64,000 bases of DNA from Actinomycetes bacterium (GTDB taxonomy: Bacteria; Actinomycetota; Coriobacteriia; Coriobacteriales; JAEZXW01). Each line of letters begins with the position of its first letter. Within the stretch, counting starts at the first letter, position 1. The notes under the pieces were generated by a model, which did not search any database, had not been told where the DNA came from, and saw only the letters and a program-made list of their open reading frames with translations. A program made the position numbers and the translations under genes. The stretch lies in the NCBI GenBank assembly GCA_023419515.1, contig JAEZXW010000028.1, positions 9,568 to 73,567 of the forward strand. The letters are read 5' to 3'. This document shows, one piece after another, positions 61,365 to 64,000 of this stretch.

Positions 61365-62945
61365 ATGTGGTCTCGCTTTTATCTCAATGACGTGAAAATC
61401 GTCATTCACTACATGGGAATATTTTTGGTCGGATTTGCCACTCTCATGTTAATCCCCATGGGAGTGGCGCTCCTTTTTGGCGAGACAAAACCGGCGGTCG
61501 ACTTTTTCTTTGTATTTTGTTTTGGCTGTGCCTTAGGCTCGGCTATGCGATTTACTCATCTTTTTCCCCAGGGTTTCACCCGCGTTCAAGCACTTATGAC
61601 CGTTGCCACCGTATGGGTGGTTCTTTCGTGTTATGGGGCATTGCCGCTCTGGATGAGTGGGCACTTTCCATCATTTTTAGACGCTTGGCTCGAGTCGATC
61701 TCTGGTATCACCGACACTGGCGTAACGGTTGCGGTTAACGTTAACCATATGGCAGTGTCGTACACGCTGTGGCGACATATCCTGCAGCTCGTGGGCGGTG
61801 TTGGTTTTGTCGTCATCGCCTTCGGTATCGGTTCTTTCTTTCGCGTGACCGGCTCAGGTTTGCTGGTGCAAGCAGAAGGTCGAGAAGAGCAGGTGCTTCC
61901 TGCGCTCGCGCGCACATCACGATTTATCATGGGCATCACCATTCAGATCGTGACGATGTCAACGATTTGCGTGTGGCTGTGCATTATGGCTGCAGGACTG
62001 CCTTGGCACACTGCGCTGGTGCATGCGTTTTCACTGGTTTGTGCTGGGTTTGCAACCGGTGGCTTTTCTCCCATGAGCTCATCAATTATCTACTACCACA
62101 GCTTTGTTTTAGAGATCGTGCTCTACTTTGTCATGCTAGCAGGCGTCGTAAACTTTGCGCTTTATGCTCATGTGTTTGCCCGCACACAGATGACCTCTGG
62201 TGTTGGCGATGGTCGCGAGTCTGTTGGCCTTGCGGTGCGTGATTTTATGGCCGATGCTGAGGCTCGTACTTTTGCATTCTGGGTCGCCCTGATCCTTGCA
62301 GTGTTTTCTGCCTCGCTGGCGTACGATCCTTATTTTTCTCAGCTGCCACTCGGCGTGTTGCGTCGCGGTATCTTTACCGTTGTTTCTGGTGCCACTAACA
62401 CAGGATTTGGCCTGCTCTATAGCGGGCAGATCTCGAGTATGTTGCCGCAGGGTGCGGTGTTTGCCTTGATTCTGGCTATGGGTATGGGCGGCATGGCAAA
62501 CTCAACCAGCGGTGGTATCAAAGCAATTCGTGTTGCCATCGTGTTTAAGTTCTTGCTTTCGCAGATAAAACAGGTGCTCATGCCAAGTCACGCAATTGAA
62601 GTGGCACACTATCAGCACCTCGGCAGGCGCATTATCACGACGTCGGTGGCTAGATCAGCGCTCGTCATTTTCTTGCTCTACACGATGACGTATCTGGCAG
62701 GTGGCGTCGTTGGTGTGCTCATGGGGTATGCCCCGCTCGACGCTATCTTTGAGAGTGTTTCGGTTGCGAGTAATGCGGGGTTTTCGGTTGGCATCACCTC
62801 AGCGACGATGCCCGCGGCATTAAAGGTCTGCTACATGATCGAAATGCTTGCAGGACGCCTTGAGTTTTTGACCCTATTTTGCGTCATAATTGGGAGCATT
62901 GCGAGCGTCAAGCAGTTTGTCATGAAACGTATGGTGAGGGCATGA
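61365..62945 (+). CDS. trkH: TrkH/KtrB potassium channel subunit, first copy
   Basis: This is a 526-residue membrane protein of the SKT superfamily with four P-loop repeats: SISGITDTGVTV near 111-122, CAGFATGGFSPM near 225-236, SGATNTGFGLL near 344-354 and ASNAGFSVGI near 467-476. Each carries the filter Gly. The first filter has Asp where Thr is most common (TDTG rather than TTTG). It conducts K+ (or Na+-coupled K+) across the membrane and needs a TrkA/KtrA ring, not encoded in the window. The stop overlaps the next small gene's ATG (ATGA). Confidence 0.93.
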   Translation: MWSRFYLNDVKIVIHYMGIFLVGFATLMLIPMGVALLFGETKPAVDFFFVFCFGCALGSAMRFTHLFPQGFTRVQALMTVATVWVVLSCYGALPLWMSGHFPSFLDAWLESISGITDTGVTVAVNVNHMAVSYTLWRHILQLVGGVGFVVIAFGIGSFFRVTGSGLLVQAEGREEQVLPALARTSRFIMGITIQIVTMSTICVWLCIMAAGLPWHTALVHAFSLVCAGFATGGFSPMSSSIIYYHSFVLEIVLYFVMLAGVVNFALYAHVFARTQMTSGVGDGRESVGLAVRDFMADAEARTFAFWVALILAVFSASLAYDPYFSQLPLGVLRRGIFTVVSGATNTGFGLLYSGQISSMLPQGAVFALILAMGMGGMANSTSGGIKAIRVAIVFKFLLSQIKQVLMPSHAIEVAHYQHLGRRIITTSVARSALVIFLLYTMTYLAGGVVGVLMGYAPLDAIFESVSVASNAGFSVGITSATMPAALKVCYMIEMLAGRLEFLTLFCVIIGSIASVKQFVMKRMVRA

Positions 62946-63103
62946 GTCGGATTCGACACGTCATACAACACCTGATCAGCTTGTGTAACGAGCGAGTCAA
63001 CCTGGCTCCGCTCGAGGCATATCTGCGCCTTATCTTGATCGTTGTTGGCTTTTTAATCTTTTTAGCTCTCGTGTCATTTTTGTCGTTTGTTATTGCGCGG
63101 TAG
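62942..63103 (+). CDS. 53-residue single-span membrane protein between two trkH genes
   Basis: The protein has a basic, amphipathic N-terminal half (RIRHVIQHLI) and one hydrophobic helix at about 29-50 (LILIVVGFLIFLALVSFLSFVI). Its ATG overlaps the first trkH stop as ATGA, and the second trkH begins three bases after its own stop, so all three are translationally linked. I recognise no family. By analogy with KdpF, which stabilises the Kdp pump, it may be an accessory subunit of a Trk channel; this is inference from position and size only. Confidence 0.7.
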   Translation: MSRIRHVIQHLISLCNERVNLAPLEAYLRLILIVVGFLIFLALVSFLSFVIAR

Positions 63104-63106
63104 GAT

Positions 63107-64000
63107 ATGTGGCCCCGATTTACCCTCAATGACCTCAGGGTTGTTGGACATTTTATCGGCACGATTTTGATCGTGGTCGGGCTTACTATGCTGATCCCGC
63201 TGGTTGTTGCCCTTATCACCCAAGAAATTGACCCTGCCTTTGACTTTACCTTAAGTGCGGGCGTGACACTTTTTATCGGCGCTTTGCTTCGACTCGCAAA
63301 GATCAGACCAGGAGCGCTGAGCGGCCCACAAGCGGTGTTGCTCACCGGTTTGACCTGGGTTGCTATTTCGATCGTGGGTGCCTTGCCGCTCTGGCTGAGT
63401 GGCCACTTTACCCAGCCTATCGATGCATTCTTCGACTCGGTTTCTGGCTTTACTACAACGGGTGTTGCGGTTATTGCGGACGTTGATCATCTGCCGTATG
63501 CGCACAACATCTGGCGGTTGTTGACCCACGTGATCGGAGGTCAGGGCATCATCACCATTGCACTCAGCATTGGTGTATTCGCACAGTCATCGGGGGCAGG
63601 CTCGCTTTATCGTGCTGAGGGCAAGGGTGATTCTATCTTGCCCAACATCATCACAACCGTTCGCTTTGCTGCGGTGATTACTACCGTGTTTGTTGGCATT
63701 GGTACAGCGCTTTTGACAATTGGCTGTATGGTCAAGGGTATTTCGTTTGCTCGCTCGGTCTTTCATGCATTTTCACTCTCGGCAGCTGCCTTTGGAACGG
63801 GTGGATTCACCCCAATGTCGACGAGTATGAACTACTATCACAGCGTGTCGCTCGAGGCGGTGCTCATGGTGATGATGTGCGCCGGTGCGTTGAACTTCGC
63901 CCTCTATTGGAAGCTCTGGCAGGGCGATAAGCACGAGATCACCCGCAACATTGAGATGCGCACGTTGGCCATTTGGTCGATGCTTGTTTGTGCGGTCATG
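63107..64000 (+). CDS. trkH: TrkH/KtrB potassium channel subunit, second copy (partial at right edge)
   Basis: The first 298 codons are present; the frame is open at the window end. The opening (MWPRFTLNDLRVVGHFIG) and span order parallel the first copy, with P-loops SVSGFTTTGVAV near 105-116 and AAFGTGGFTPMS near 225-236. Here the first filter has the canonical TTTG. The copies are clearly paralogous but well diverged, so two K+ channels of different filter chemistry are made from one transcript, or they form a mixed dimer. Confidence 0.92.
   Translation, partial: MWPRFTLNDLRVVGHFIGTILIVVGLTMLIPLVVALITQEIDPAFDFTLSAGVTLFIGALLRLAKIRPGALSGPQAVLLTGLTWVAISIVGALPLWLSGHFTQPIDAFFDSVSGFTTTGVAVIADVDHLPYAHNIWRLLTHVIGGQGIITIALSIGVFAQSSGAGSLYRAEGKGDSILPNIITTVRFAAVITTVFVGIGTALLTIGCMVKGISFARSVFHAFSLSAAAFGTGGFTPMSTSMNYYHSVSLEAVLMVMMCAGALNFALYWKLWQGDKHEITRNIEMRTLAIWSMLVCAVM

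Overview
The window reads as a gene-dense chromosome segment of a Gram-positive, high-GC-lineage bacterium of moderate GC content, most likely a member of the Coriobacteriia (Atopobium/Olsenella/Eggerthella relatives). The main clues are an actinobacterial dnaK-grpE-dnaJ-hspR-clpB heat-shock cluster with a MerR-type HspR, an NRAMP-related magnesium transporter of the type characterised in Eggerthella lenta, a NikR/Hyp cluster, and cell-surface glycan genes of Gram-positive teichoic acid type. The assignment is inference from gene content. I saw no rRNA, tRNA, insertion sequence, prophage or CRISPR array.

Layout. 1-9950: a 5-formyltetrahydrofolate cyclo-ligase cut by the left edge, an S33 peptidase-like hydrolase, a two-gene magnesium unit (MgtE-like protein plus NRAMP-related transporter), an NhaC-type antiporter, and an autoregulated padR-DUF1700-DUF4097 operon with a clear promoter/operator. 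9950-13450: two HAD phosphatases, an IscR/NsrR-like Rrf2 regulator and a cluster-less MutY-like glycosylase. 13450-29620: a surface-polymer locus with galE, two minus-strand chains (glycosyltransferase, phosphoglycosyl transferase, sugar aminotransferase, tarJ, tarI), three LicD/fukutin-type transferases, a flippase, two more glycosyltransferases and two O-antigen polymerase/ligase-like proteins. Together these look like a pneumococcal-type complex teichoic acid pathway that makes CDP-ribitol and carries fukutin-family transferases, but without choline genes.

29690-42400: diacylglycerol-kinase-like protein, a small acidic membrane protein, serS, an unknown protein behind a LexA-like box, a zinc-dependent phospholipase C-like protein, an Atg22-like MFS transporter, queT, a glycosyltransferase-like protein, a TauE/SafE permease, a LytS/LytR-type two-component pair and glucose-6-phosphate isomerase. 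42560-48770: hydrogenase maturation genes hypE, hypD, hypC, hypF with nikR and a small unknown gene at the head; no hydrogenase, hypA or hypB is present. 48940-54000: thioredoxin, a PIN-TM-TPR fusion, a large secreted membrane-anchored protein and an unknown 174-residue protein. 54070-61250: the heat-shock operon. 61365-64000: two TrkH potassium channel subunits in tandem with a 53-residue single-span membrane protein translationally coupled between them; the second trkH runs off the right edge.

The points most worth following are (i) the ISPD-like TarI / TarJ / fukutin-like LicD arrangement, suggesting bacterial ribitol-phosphate transfer by LicD-family enzymes, (ii) the NRAMP-type Mg transporter paired at one-base spacing with an MgtE-like protein whose pore residues look degenerate, (iii) the small membrane protein embedded between two TrkH genes, and (iv) a LexA-like box in front of an unrecognised gene.
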